Positions 34,096 to 44,750 of a DNA stretch of 64,000 nucleotides are shown here, piece by piece. The stretch's first letter is position 1. Every line of letters begins with the position of its first letter. This DNA comes from Sambucus nigra (taxonomy: Eukaryota; Streptophyta; Magnoliopsida; Dipsacales; Adoxaceae): contig OX422209.1 of the NCBI GenBank assembly GCA_949130495.1, positions 700,839,257 through 700,903,256 of the forward strand, written 5' to 3'. Below the pieces are notes generated by a model that saw nothing but the letters and a program-made list of their open reading frames with translations, made no database searches and had not been told where the DNA came from. A program made the translations under genes and the position numbers.

Positions 34096-35259
34096 ATGGC
34101 CCAATGACCTTCCCCCATCAAATATGACTCCACTGAAATCCTACCCTCCGTCCATGGCAAATTCCGTTCCCGCCAAGAGGAGCGGTGGTGCAATTGGTTC
34201 TTTGGTCCGAATCGTAAACTCCACATGGAGCGCGCTGCCCAATGCACATGTATGCCTAATTTCATCACCGCACTCTTTATGCCTAGGGATTGGTTCCAAT
34301 TCCTTAATCAATGGTACGAAGCAGTTTGGGCAGCTGATGTCTGCTCTTTCTATGGCTCCCTTCTTCAAACGGGACAATTCGAGTCTTAAGCATATGTGGA
34401 TGGTATCGTCATCCCTTTTTCGTTGGCCCTTGTCACTTCCAAGTTGGGCGAATACGACATTCCCAATGTTCAAGACTACACTTACCCAAGGAATGTCGCC
34501 CAAGTAGCCAAAGAACTCATTATGGAGTGCATTGCCCAAGATGTTGCATGGAGGGGGCAGAATGTCGATGTTGGCGGTCTTAACAAGAACGCATGCCTCA
34601 CCTTCCAAATTGTGTGTGCAAATATTTTACAAATGTCCAACGATTCAGTGATGTGTCCCCATCAGGCCATATTGACATACCTCCTCTTCGATCCCAACAC
34701 TTCCATTAACCTGGCTCACACCTTATACGCCGACATCATCGTCGCATCCATGGATGAGAAAGGTGCAGCACCACTTTCATATGCACGTTTGATTACCTCC
34801 ATCCTCAAGGACGCTGGCATTGAGGAGTCGCTTGATCGTAATCGTCTCCTCGGTCCTTTTAGATAGGGAACCCGCATGCAGAGCGCCAAATAGCTAGCCA
34901 TCCTCTGGGTGAGGCAGGGAAGTGATGACGAGGGCGATGCTGCCTCGAGTGAGGAAGAAGAAGAAGAAGCAGGTGCTGATGTGGAGATGGGTGACGTAGG
35001 TGCGGATTAACAGTTGGCCGAAGAAGAAGATAACCCTGAATTTTAATGGGTGGGTAGCGACCTCACTAACCGTATGTCTGCCCTTGAGACGTGATTCAAC
35101 AGCTTTTTGACTGACTACCATCGCGATACAAGCATGATGTTTCATTTCCAAGCGAACTTGTACCGACACCAAGGGGATCCCAACAAGCCATTGCCATCCT
35201 ACTTCTATGACCCCTATGGCCCCGATGCGCCCATCTCTTCCAAACCACCACCCCAGTGA
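34096..35259 (+). pseudogene. Athila third ORF (plant-transposon protein domain), element 2
   Basis: One frame can be followed from ATG 34096 to TGA 35257-35259 with in-frame stops at codon 4, before AYVDGIVIPF, at 34864-34866 and at several later points. Recognisable blocks: SRQEERWCNWFFGPNRKLHM, RDWFQFLNQWYEAVWAADV, VRQ-like SLLQTGQF, GQNVDVGGLNKNACLTFQIV and LTYLLFDPNTSINLAHTLY. An acidic tract (SSEEEEEEAGAD) and a proline-rich end (FYDPYGPDAP) follow. No signal peptide or membrane segment, so an envelope role is not supported. It resembles the putative plant transposon protein family seen after pol in Athila elements. Because the frame is kept over 1.16 kb and interrupted only by point stops, it was coding until recently. 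Function unknown. Confidence 0.7.
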
Positions 35260-36968
35260 AGCTTTGTTTGGTTGTGGCAGTTTTTAGTTGTTTCCCTTGT
35301 TCACATGATTGTATGCTTTTCCGTGTTATTGTACCACAATCATGCTTTATAAAAATCTGCATTTTCTCCATTTCTTTGTTTTATTTATCGCACTTCTTAT
35401 TTTTCCTTGTTTAGCTTTTCGTCCTTTTTTCTTGAGGACAATGGAAAAGTTTAAGTTAGGGGTGTGATAAGTGCGTATTTCTAAAACTCCATAAATTTTC
35501 AAAAATGCCCACAAAATTTCCAAAAACAAATCATAAAATTTTGAAAACCCCAAAAATATTTTTGTTCAAAATAAATAAAAATTGGAATTCAAATTTTTCA
35601 AAAATATCATTAAAGTCGGATTGAAGTCTCAAGTTGTAAAATTCAACATACACAAATCTGAAAGTGACCAAAGATGGAAATTGAGCAAAAATTGACGACT
35701 TAACGAATAAGTGTGGAGATTAACAAACCCAGTGAGATTCAAGCCTTTCATCTTTGTAAAATTTGTAAATCAATCCGAGTTAATTGTTAACTCACAGTTC
35801 TTTTCAGCGCCTAAAAAGTCGTCGTGGATCTCAATCTTTTCATTTTGATCGGTTATGGAAAACGTGTGTTGTATTGTCTTAAAAAGCGCGCTACAAATCT
35901 CTAAACTTAATTAATCTCGAGACGCATGTGGTAAATTAATAAGTAATTCGGACAATGAAGTAGGCCCTCTTTTGTTATCCAAAAATATTAACTATGAAAA
36001 TATGTGAAAAATTATCCCTTTGATAACCCAAATTGAGCCGAATAACAGTTATCTTTTTCGTTTGCTACCCCGAAAAACCCAAGTAGCCTGGAATTGCGAA
36101 AAGGGAATATTCAATAAAGTCTGGAAAGTGCATGAAAACGGGCAAGAAAAAATTAGATATGCTCAACAAAAATAGCATGAAAAGAAAACAAGTGAAAACC
36201 AGAAAATAAATGAGAAATAGCCCCAAAAAAGCACAAATGGACATCATAAATGACTTTTCCAATTCCAACCTTCCTTACCATTTTCATTTTACCCAATATA
36301 CCTTAAAACCCGAAAAAGTCCTAACCGAGTCCGAATTGCAAAATTAGTTACCGTGTGGAGAGCTAATACTCCAAAAGATAATAAAAGAAATTGAATGCGT
36401 GAATAAGAGGCAATGTTCCCGTTCTTAAAACTGTAATCCGTTGATGAGATCCTATCACTATAAAATTTTCGTCTTTCTACTTATGTGCGTGACTTTGTGT
36501 CCATTATTTTCACTCTTTATATCACGTATACCGAGAGAATAGCCACATTCCGAGTGATTTGTTTGAGAGATCATTCCATGAAAATTTGAAATCAAAACGA
36601 ATTTTCGAATAAGTAACGAAATGGTCAATCGGTAGAAATTCACGATTAAATTTTCGGTTTCGCAGACACGCACTATGATTTGAGACTATTGAACATGACT
36701 TGATGATGATTATTTTCTCGAAAAGTTGAATTATACTATTTTTGCGTATTTTGAAATTTCTTTAAGTCAAATTTTGTGGGTATATTCTCTACAAACCCTC
36801 ACGAGACACAACTCGTCCTACTAGGGTAACCTAGGGGTTTAAAGACTTGTTGCATACGCTAAATGCAATCGCTTGCCTGCAAAAAAGGTATCCTATCCCA
36901 ATAAAATAATTTTCAAGAGTTAAGCCTTGCTAGGATTCTTTTACATTGCTCGGGACGCGCAAAGTTCT
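35260..36968 (+). other. Non-coding 3' tail of element 2
   Basis: Includes an internal polypurine-like AAGTTAGGGGTGTG at 35453-35466, matching the one in element 1. The next 1.5 kb is conserved with element 1 without a shared frame; sparse minus-strand open frames in it are not conserved. Confidence 0.65.
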
Positions 36969-36982
36969 AAGTTAGGGGGATC
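36969..36982 (+). other. Polypurine tract of element 2
   Basis: AAGTTAGGGGGATC immediately before the 3' LTR TGATTAGG; the plus-strand DNA primer site in reverse transcription. It repeats the core of the internal tract at 35453. Confidence 0.85.
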
Positions 36983-38596
36983 TGATTAGGAATAAATTCT
37001 TCCAAATTTATCCCTTTAATTTAGTTACTTTTAGCACCTCGAACAATGTAATTGATTTGATTTTATCTCATACTCTTGCTACCGAATTATTCTAATGAGT
37101 ACCCCGAGTTTCTGGTATTTCGTACTAAGTTTGCAGGTATATGATGTCAATGAAGAAAGAAAGAAATCGAAAGAATCGAGAAAGAAAAGAAGAAAAGTCA
37201 AAAGGGAAAAGTTGTAAATTTTACCCAGAATTCGGATGAGGCATCTAAAGAGAAGTTGAAGAGCCTTCAATTATGAGTACATAGGAAGAAACGACACCTC
37301 AATCAGAGTCCTGGTGTGAAAGTTATGAGCAATCAAAGTTCGAAGAAAAAGTCGAAGGAAACGTGGACTGATACGGATCAGACTGATTCACAATGCCAAT
37401 TTCCAGAGAACACCGGACCGAAGACAGATCGATGATGAAAGAAAATAAACTAACCGATCCCTACCGGATCGATCTGTATAAGAAATAAATGAACCGATCT
37501 GGATTCCATCCATACCGAACTGAAGGAGGACCGAACCGGTCCGACTGTCGAATTTTAATTTTTCTATCTTCCTCTAATGGAGAGTCCTAGTTCAGCTAAA
37601 ACTCCTGAAGTTTTCTAGGGTATTTAAACACGTTTTATTATCATTCTTAGGAAGGAGAATTTAGCTAATTTTCCATTCTTTTCAGAAAAACCCTAGTTTG
37701 AAGATAGATTATAATTTTAATTCCAAGATTGAAGATTATTCAGATTTCTGTGATTACAAGTAATTGTAGTTAATGCTTGGAGTGCTTTGGTAAGATTCGT
37801 GATTAATTTCTTATGTCCAATCTCCTTTCTACATCATTCTATAATTCTTCCTTAGTTTAATCATGGTTTTCTGTAATTCAAAAATCGTTTTCATTATTTT
37901 AATCATGGTAGGCTAGCTTTTAAGGGTCGGGATGCATGAACCCAACCCGATGTGGTAGTTGTATGTGTATAAAAGTAATCCTATAAATTTAATGATTTGA
38001 TTACGATCGTATTGCGTAGGAACACGAAAATTGTAGATCTTTGCATCTCGTTTGCTTCCAGGTAATCGGGATGCTTTAGAATACAATTCGAGCGTAACTA
38101 TTGCAATACTGATTTACTCATCCTCTGATTAAGTATGGTGAGGGCTTGAACCTCATATACGTAATGCTTGGGAGTACTAAATTCTGGGTTTAATTAGTCA
38201 TTCAAATTTATGATTAGTTTTATACCATCAATACATTAGAGTTAGGGGATTGTATTCATGTCTTGTTTTTTTTTGATCATATAGTTCAAATCTCAGTTCA
38301 ATCACTATCAGTAATTTAGATAATTAAGAATAGTTGCATTTCATTCATAATTTAGTTCATTAGATAAACATTTTCAGAATTTGCATATAGTTGTAGCCAT
38401 TTCACATTCCAATAACCTTTTCCTTTTCCTTTAGAGTCAGAGTTAGGATTCTTTCATCTGTCCAACGTCGTTACAACTCTATTGTCCTATTTCCTTGTGG
38501 ATACGATCCCGATTTATCGAGTTTATTACTAACGCGACAGGCTTGGACTTGAGCCTAGAGAGTAAACACTTCTGAGACACGTTCCGAGTCGCGTCA
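36983..38596 (+). repeat. 3' LTR of Athila-like element 2
   Basis: TGATTAGGAATAAATT to GAGTCGCGTCA, followed by the target duplication CTTGT. Differs from the 5' LTR by scattered substitutions and indels, so the insertion is not very recent. Confidence 0.95.
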
Positions 38597-38601
38597 CTTG
38601 T

Positions 38602-39027
38602 GGACGCTAGAAAGATTGATGTAGATGCTTCATTTATTCATTCCTAGATTAGGAGTTTCATTTCAGTATTTTCTTTTGGGCATGTTACCCCTTCAGACGA
38701 TATAGTATTTCAAATATTCATTTATTTATCAGACTTTAGTCAGATTTTATCTTAGGAACCGATTGTTTACTTGGTATTGTTTATTCACTTATTTATTATG
38801 TGATTGGTTAAGACTATTATATAATGTGGATAGTTTGTTGAATGTATTTAATTTCCTCATGCTGTTACATTAACGCAAGATAAAAGTTTGACACCGACTT
38901 GATTTAACAAATGTGGTTAGTAATTTAAAAAAATTCTACAGTGATGCTAAGAATTAACCAAATGACATTCCTCTTTGTTTTAATAAAGGACGGATCACCC
39001 GTGGTTAAAATAGGCGGGGTGTCATAG
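38602..39027 (+). repeat. Rest of the chromovirus X 3' LTR
   Basis: Continues from 26019 across the Athila-2 insertion (gctgtaaaa | cttgt | ggacgctag). Matches the complement of 44751-45200 and ends GCGGGGTGTCA. Confidence 0.8.
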
Positions 39028-39049
39028 AAATATCCTCCTCTTCCAGGTG

Positions 39050-39700
39050 AGACAATGCAAAATCACACATCCGGCCCTGGAATAGCGAACATGATATCCT
39101 TATTGTGACAATCCATCATCGCTCAAATCATCGCTAACCAGTCCATACCAACAATAACATCATACTCGCATACCATATTTCTAAAATGAGTAAATCCACT
39201 CAAACTTATCCTCTCAGTGACTACACCCACTTCCCTGCAGATGGAATGAAAGAGATCCTGATATCCAACGGTAAATATACACACAAAATAGTAACACTGA
39301 CAATACACCCACTAATCCCGTCTCACACGCGAATCTAGTTCTACCAAAATACTGTGACTCACCCGTGTCACACAAAACCTACCCTATTTACCCGAGGATA
39401 AAATTCATACTTTCACTCACCAATAGCACTCGCAGTTTAAATGGTTCCTCCACATAGCACTCTACCCCAAAACTAACCAAACACTTTTATAACTATTGCC
39501 CCTGCTAGGTATCCCGCTCCTGTCCCCTAACTCGCTACATACGAGATCAACATATGTGAACCTACTCTCTACACATAAGACACCTCTCCGTGTCACCCCC
39601 TGTCTCTAGACCCACGAGCCATATTGGGATTGTCCTTCTCTCGAACCTGGTATCCTTCGACTTGATCGCTACTCATGTCATTCCTTTGGCTCTGATGGCC
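39050..39700 (-). pseudogene. Chromovirus gag end and protease remnant
   Basis: On the minus strand a broken zinc-knuckle-like run (CLMCRE-stop-VHIC, near 39590) precedes a protease piece ending FRNMVCEYDVIVGMDWLAMI and, after a stop, NKDIMFAIPGPDV. 'YDVI-GMDWL' is the conserved flap and C-terminal block of chromovirus retropepsins (usually YDVILGMDWL). Stops and frame changes occur throughout. Lineage within chromoviruses (Tekay/Del suggested by primer site and LTR) is an inference. Confidence 0.65.
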
Positions 39701-40204
39701 CTATGAAACACACTGTTGACTCTGTTGACCCTGACTGAATCCACCGTCACTTGGTAGGGACTCCATTGATATGAATCAATTAATTAATTCCACTGTTAGG
39801 TATACCCGTATGGTTCCTCACTAGCACAAATTACATTCATTCTTTCTTTCCTAACAAGACTCTTTAGTCTCTTAACTCCCTTTACATGGAAGAATTTACA
39901 TTATCCTTGCAAAAGTTCGTCATTGACGACATCACCATCATTCGTCCAAGCCAGATTTCCCCTCAATGCTGGAGTATTCTACCCATGAGACCATTATCAA
40001 CTCAAAGACCCTTTTTTATTATTCGTATACATTACCTTGAAAGGTATGAAGTTCGCTAAACAAAAAAATTCTCCTTTAGGTTCGGCCACTATCTGGACCT
40101 CCTGTAATAAGTACTGAAATTTCCTTCGCCACTCTATTTAAACAGTTGATGATAGGATTTCAGGTCAAATTGCACCCTAAATTCCTCGATATTCTTGATA
40201 TCTC

Positions 40205-41371
40205 TGTAAAACCGAATAAGTTCGGTGTGTGATAATTGATTAAAAACAACTTTCTCAAGTTTCCTAGTAACCCTTATTTAATTAGAGTCTACTTTTAAAT
40301 CAAATAAATACAGCCCTAAACATGCATCTAAAGAGAGTGATTCAACCCATAAACAAATAAAGCATGTGACAAAAAATTAAGGAAAAATCCCCGCAGGGAA
40401 AAACCTTTTATTTCACTATAATAAGTAAATCGCAACTTACACAGATTACAATGAAATACAGTGACACACGAATACCCGCAGGTGTCGGTCGGTGTCGGCA
40501 GTAATGAATCCACATGCAGCGAACCCACATGAACCTCAGTCCAATCAACAAAGGAAGAACCGCAACACTCCTCAATGACACGCAGCCATAAAACTTTGTA
40601 GAGACTCCCTCAGCAATAACATGCAACTCTCGGTTGCAAAGATCTCTCCACAAAGGTTTGAACAAACACAAGGTTGTGTTCTTGGGTTACCAAAAATATT
40701 CACAAAGTATTGGCAATTGTGTGAATCAAAACATGAGTCTTGGGACTCAAAAAATATGAACACTTGAGGTATTAGGACTCTCAAATTCGTCTATCAAAGT
40801 CTTGCAAAACAGCTCCCCCGAAGTTGGCTTTTATAAGGAAACCAAAAGAGTTTTAAAAAACTGGGACTGTTTCTATGCGTGTACCCCGAACCGGTTCCCC
40901 CCCGAACCGGTTCCCCATGCGGTTTGGGGTACCTCTCTGGTTTGGGGATTAAAAAAAACAGCATTCTTTAAGGATTTTTCTCCATCTTCAAAAGGTCATA
41001 ACTCCTTCACCGTAGCTCGAATTGAGGTGCCGTTTCTTCTAGTATCTTCGTTGCGGCGAGCTCTTCAACTTTCCAATTGACCAGACCTCCGGACTATGGC
41101 TGTAAAATTACTAAAATTCCCTTGAACTCTCCTATCATGCCTTTTTTCACTGTTTTGACTTCTCTTGCGTACCACTTGCATTAAGTCCCTAAAATCATGG
41201 AACGTGAAGTCGTTGAGGCAGATGTGGGACACATTAATGGAGAAGTTGAATGCTTAATTCCCGGAATTCGGATAGAGGCCGTCATGTGAGATCGTGAGGT
41301 GACGTGCCAAATGTAGCGGCGTACGACATACACAAATGTAACATGTTGGACATGAGAAAAATGTCCTTACA
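40205..41371 (-). repeat. 3' LTR of the Sirevirus-like element
   Basis: Minus orientation. Carries two full CGAACCGGTTC units near 40886-40911, plus GTTTGGGG words. Flanked outside by ATCTC (40200-40204) and inside by the polypurine tract AGGGGGAGATT (minus). Confidence 0.85.
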
Positions 41372-41770
41372 AATCTCCCCCTATGTGTATGCTGGTACGT
41401 ACATAAAAAATCCGAATTATCAAATAAAAAAATTGTCTATACAAATCTACCCTTCCATGAACCCAAAACTGGAAAGATACAAATGAATAAGTCTTCATCG
41501 TTTGTTCTTCAAATCTTTAAAACTTCAAATCTTCAATCTTCAAAATCTCAAATCTTTTCTCATCAGGGTGTGCAATTCAGTGATCATCAATGTAGTACCT
41601 ACACACATGAGATAAAGAAAAAAATACTAAGTGACGTATCGAGTTTGAAATAAGATAAACATAGATACTAATTTATACAAAAAGCATAAGTTAAATCTCA
41701 AAAACTCCCCCAAAATTCAAACTCCCCCAAAATAAGATAATTCTTTCTCCCCCTTTTTATGATGTCCCCA
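41372..41770 (-). other. Multiple polypurine tracts of the Sirevirus-like element
   Basis: On the minus strand: AAAAAGGGGGAGAAAG, TTTTGGGGGAGTTTG, TTTTGGGGGAGTTTTTG and AGGGGGAGATT, the last abutting the LTR. Repeated tracts upstream of the 3' LTR are characteristic of Sireviruses. Confidence 0.8.
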
Positions 41771-42968
41771 AATAGACAAATAAGAAGAATGAATCAAACA
41801 AGAAAAATCGGGGTGTCACGATATTCAAAACAAAGCATCAATCAGATGGAAAATGCGTTATTGCAAAGAGATTCTCAAAAAATCTTCACAAACTAATTTT
41901 TATTTTTCAAATTTTTATTTTCGTACAAAAAATTGATACCATTTGAAAAAAATATGATACAAAAATCACACCATGGATTTAGACTCAAATAACCAAGTCA
42001 TGGAAACGGAACGAATGGGTGTGAACACATTCGATAGGTAAATCAACTCAAACAATCATATGTGCACGATGCATATGTGTACCCCTAACGAATGATCATC
42101 AAAATTATCCTTAGGTGTAAAAAAAATGTTGAATTTAAATGACATCGTCTTATGCAAACCAACAAATCAAAGTCAAAGTGATTTCCACACCAATAACGTC
42201 CAAAACAATATAGCGCTTTTCCAAGATTTTCAAGGACGTGCAAACCCGTTTTAAATTCTCCAACCAAACTCCCTCATATATATTTTCTTTTAGAGGTAAT
42301 CTAAATTCTCAAACTTTGGAGAATTGGTGCAAAAACCTAAATGGCCCATAGTTTGGCATGAATTTATTTTTATTTCCTTTCAATTTTTTCGGGCTCTTTA
42401 AACCTCTTTGGACCCCGGATAATAAAATTCTTCCATTTTTTAGGTCCAATTTAACGGTGGCTTAGTATTCGCAAAGGCAAAATGAACCTTTCGCAACTCT
42501 TCCCCGTTTTCAAACAAAGCACACAAACTCACAAAACGGTTTTGATATGCACAATTTCCTTATCAAAATTTATCGCGCTTGGTTCATTTTAAGGATAGGA
42601 TTGAAGTGAAAACACCCAACCAACATGTGATAAGACAAGCACAATAATCAAACAAATCCGTGCATGTGTACAATAAAGGAAACATGAGTCAAACATGTAG
42701 GAAGTAACACTTAATTACATCTTAATGACTCCAAACATTATAAAGCATAAGGATGAATTGACCTATTGTCTCAAAACTCTATCAAATAGTCACATAAAAA
42801 AATGGAATGATGTTGTGACTCGGTTATCCTAAGTGTCCATCCATAAACGGTGCTAACAAAAAACAAAAATCTTTTTGGATTTTTTTTAAATTTTTTTTAT
42901 CAAAATAAAATCTTTTTGTATTTTTCAAAAAAAAAATAAAACATACAAAAATTACATGTTTAAAATAA
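41771..42968 (-). other. Internal region without genes
   Basis: A/T-rich DNA with no gag or pol similarity in any frame and no tRNA-iMet primer site beside the 5' LTR. Likely the remnant of a large internal deletion. Confidence 0.6.
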
Positions 42969-44151
42969 CTTTTAAAATAAGTTCGGTGTGTGATAATTGA
43001 TTAAAAATAACTTTCTCAAGTTTCCTAGTAACCCTTATTTAATTAAAGTCTACTTTTAAATCAAATAAATACATCCCTAAACATGCATCTAAAGAGAGTG
43101 ATTCAACCCATAAACAAATAAAGCATGTGACACAAAATTAAGAAAAAATCCCCGCAGGGAAAAACCTTTTATTTCACTATAATAAGTAAATCGCAACTTA
43201 CACAGATTACAATGAAATACAGTGACACACGAATACCCGCAGGTGTCAGTCGGTGTCGGCAGTAATGAATCCACACGAAGCGAACCCACATGAACCTGAG
43301 TCCAATCAACAAAGGAAGAACCACAGCGCTTCTCAATGACACGCAGCCATAAAACTTTGTAGAGACTCCCTCAGCAATGACACGCGGCCCTCAGTTGCAA
43401 AGATCTCTCCACAAAGGTTTGAACAAACACAAGGTTGTGTTATTGGGTTACCAAAAAGATTCACAAAGTATTGGCAATTGTGTGAATAAAAACATGAGTC
43501 TTGGGACTGAAAAAATATGAAGACTTGAGGTATTAGGACTCTCAAATTCGTCTATCAAAGTCTTGCAAAGCAGCTCCCCCGAAGTTGGCTTTTATAAGGA
43601 AACCAAAAGAGTTTTAAAAAACTGGGACTGTTTCTGTGCGTGTACCCCGAACCGGTTCTGGTGCACCCCGAACCGGTTCCCCCCCGAACCGGTTCCCCAT
43701 GCGGTTTGGGGTACCTCTCTGGTTTGGGGATTAAAAAAATAGCAATTATTAAGGATTTTTCTCCATCTTCAAAAGGTCATAACTCCTTCACCGTAGCTCG
43801 GATTGAGGTGCCGTTTCTTCCAGTATCTTCGTTGCGGCGAGCTCTTCAACTTTCCAGTTGACCAGACCTCCGTACTATGGCTGTAAAATTACAAAAATGC
43901 CCTTGAACTCTCCTATCGTGCCTTTTTCACTGTTTTGACTTCTCTTGCGTACCACTTGCATTAAGTCCCTAAAATCGTGGAACGTGAAGTCATTGAGGCA
44001 GAGGTGGGACACATTAATGGAGAAGTTGAATGCTTGATTCCCAAAATTCGGATAGAGGCCGTCATGTGAGATCGTGAGGTGACGTGCCAAATGTAGCGGC
44101 GTACGACGTACACAAATGTAACATGTTGGACATGAGAAAAATGTCCTTACA
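42969..44151 (-). repeat. 5' LTR of the Sirevirus-like element
   Basis: Nearly identical to the 3' LTR but with three CGAACCGGTTC units (43647-43693) instead of two. Its minus-strand 3' end (42969-42980) has diverged from that of the other copy. Outer flank is ATCTC (44152-44156). Confidence 0.82.
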
Positions 44152-44750
44152 ATCTCTCCTAAGATGTAGTAACTGACGCCCATCACTACAGCGCTGCACC
44201 TATGAGCTAAAAACATCACCCAAAATTTAATCTTGAGTGTCACTACACTCCCCCATATGCAATCGCATTGGGATGTTCTCCTTCCATTGGCCAATCACAC
44301 TTTCCCACTTTTTCCCAATTCGTACGAATAACCTTTCGAAAAAGCCCCTCCATCTCTCTCCCTTATCGAATATACTGGGTGAGTCTGAATTTCCACCACC
44401 GTCTTCTATGGCGGTACTTGGGGACTACTACGCCCCAGTGGTAATCAAAGTGTCAACATCTTAACAATATTAGTCAATTCTTAGAATACTTTGTAGCTCC
44501 GGCTGAGCCTCTCCTCCTATAGTCCACCTAAAGACCCTCACTGGTTATCCTATATTATTCGATATACAAAGCCCAACCAAACTCATATATGATTCACATT
44601 AACTATACTCAATAGCAAGAGTATGTAAGTCACCTTATGAATCAACAATCCTAAGCATAGGGCTCGATATCTAAGAAAAGCAATGTTGAAAATGTAGTAT
44701 GTCTACACGTATCCTAAGAACACTTGAACCTGATGCTCTAATACCATTTG

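Larger units (their letters stand above)
26025..38596 (+). mobile_element. Athila-like LTR retrotransposon 2 (Ty3/gypsy), complete but defective
   Basis: A 12.57-kb element with both LTRs, starting TGATTAGG and ending CA, flanked by the 5-bp target duplication CTTGT (26020-26024 and 38597-38601). Gene order matches element 1: gag, protease, RT, RNase H, integrase, spacer with TATA box, third ORF, long tail, polypurine tract. Stops and frameshifts interrupt gag, protease, RT, RNase H and ORF3; the integrase is the longest intact part. It inserted in the plus orientation into the 3' LTR of chromovirus X. Confidence 0.96.
25247..39027 (+). mobile_element. Chromovirus element X (Tekay/Del-like), collapsed and interrupted
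   Basis: Pieces in order: the 3' part of a 5' LTR (25247-25487, ending GGGTGTCA), a tRNA-iMet-type primer site (25492-25509, TGGTATTAGAGTATCAGG), a short leader, a decayed gag start (about 25669-25840), then 3' LTR sequence from about 25850. That 3' LTR is split at 26024/38597 by Athila-like element 2 and ends at about 39027 (GGGGTGTCA). LTR identity is shown by similarity to the inverted LTR at 44751-45390. No pol is present, so X is internally deleted. The LTR heads (U3) are missing from both copies. Confidence 0.72.
40205..44151 (-). mobile_element. Sirevirus-like Ty1/copia element, coding-empty
   Basis: Two direct repeats of about 1.17 kb (40205-41371 and about 42969-44151) flank a 1.6-kb internal region. 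On the minus strand each starts TGTAAGGACATTTTT and the 3' copy ends TTATTCGGTTTTACA. Target duplication ATCTC is present on both sides. The sequence next to the 3' LTR has several GGGGGAG polypurine tracts, and the LTRs carry palindromic CGAACCGGTTCG repeats; both are Sirevirus hallmarks. No gag, pol or recognisable primer site is present, so this is a non-autonomous or internally deleted copy. Confidence 0.8.

Noticed and set aside
34141..34608. 155-codon minus-strand frame within ORF3 of Athila-2
   Set aside because: Shadow of the plus-strand ORF3, whose conserved blocks align between both elements.
34096..35259. Envelope gene of a retrovirus-like element
   Set aside because: No signal peptide, cleavage site or membrane segment visible; motifs fit the plant-transposon protein family better.
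43875..44294. 139-codon minus-strand frame
   Set aside because: It runs across the LTR edge and the target duplication of the Sirevirus-like element, so it cannot be an ancestral gene.
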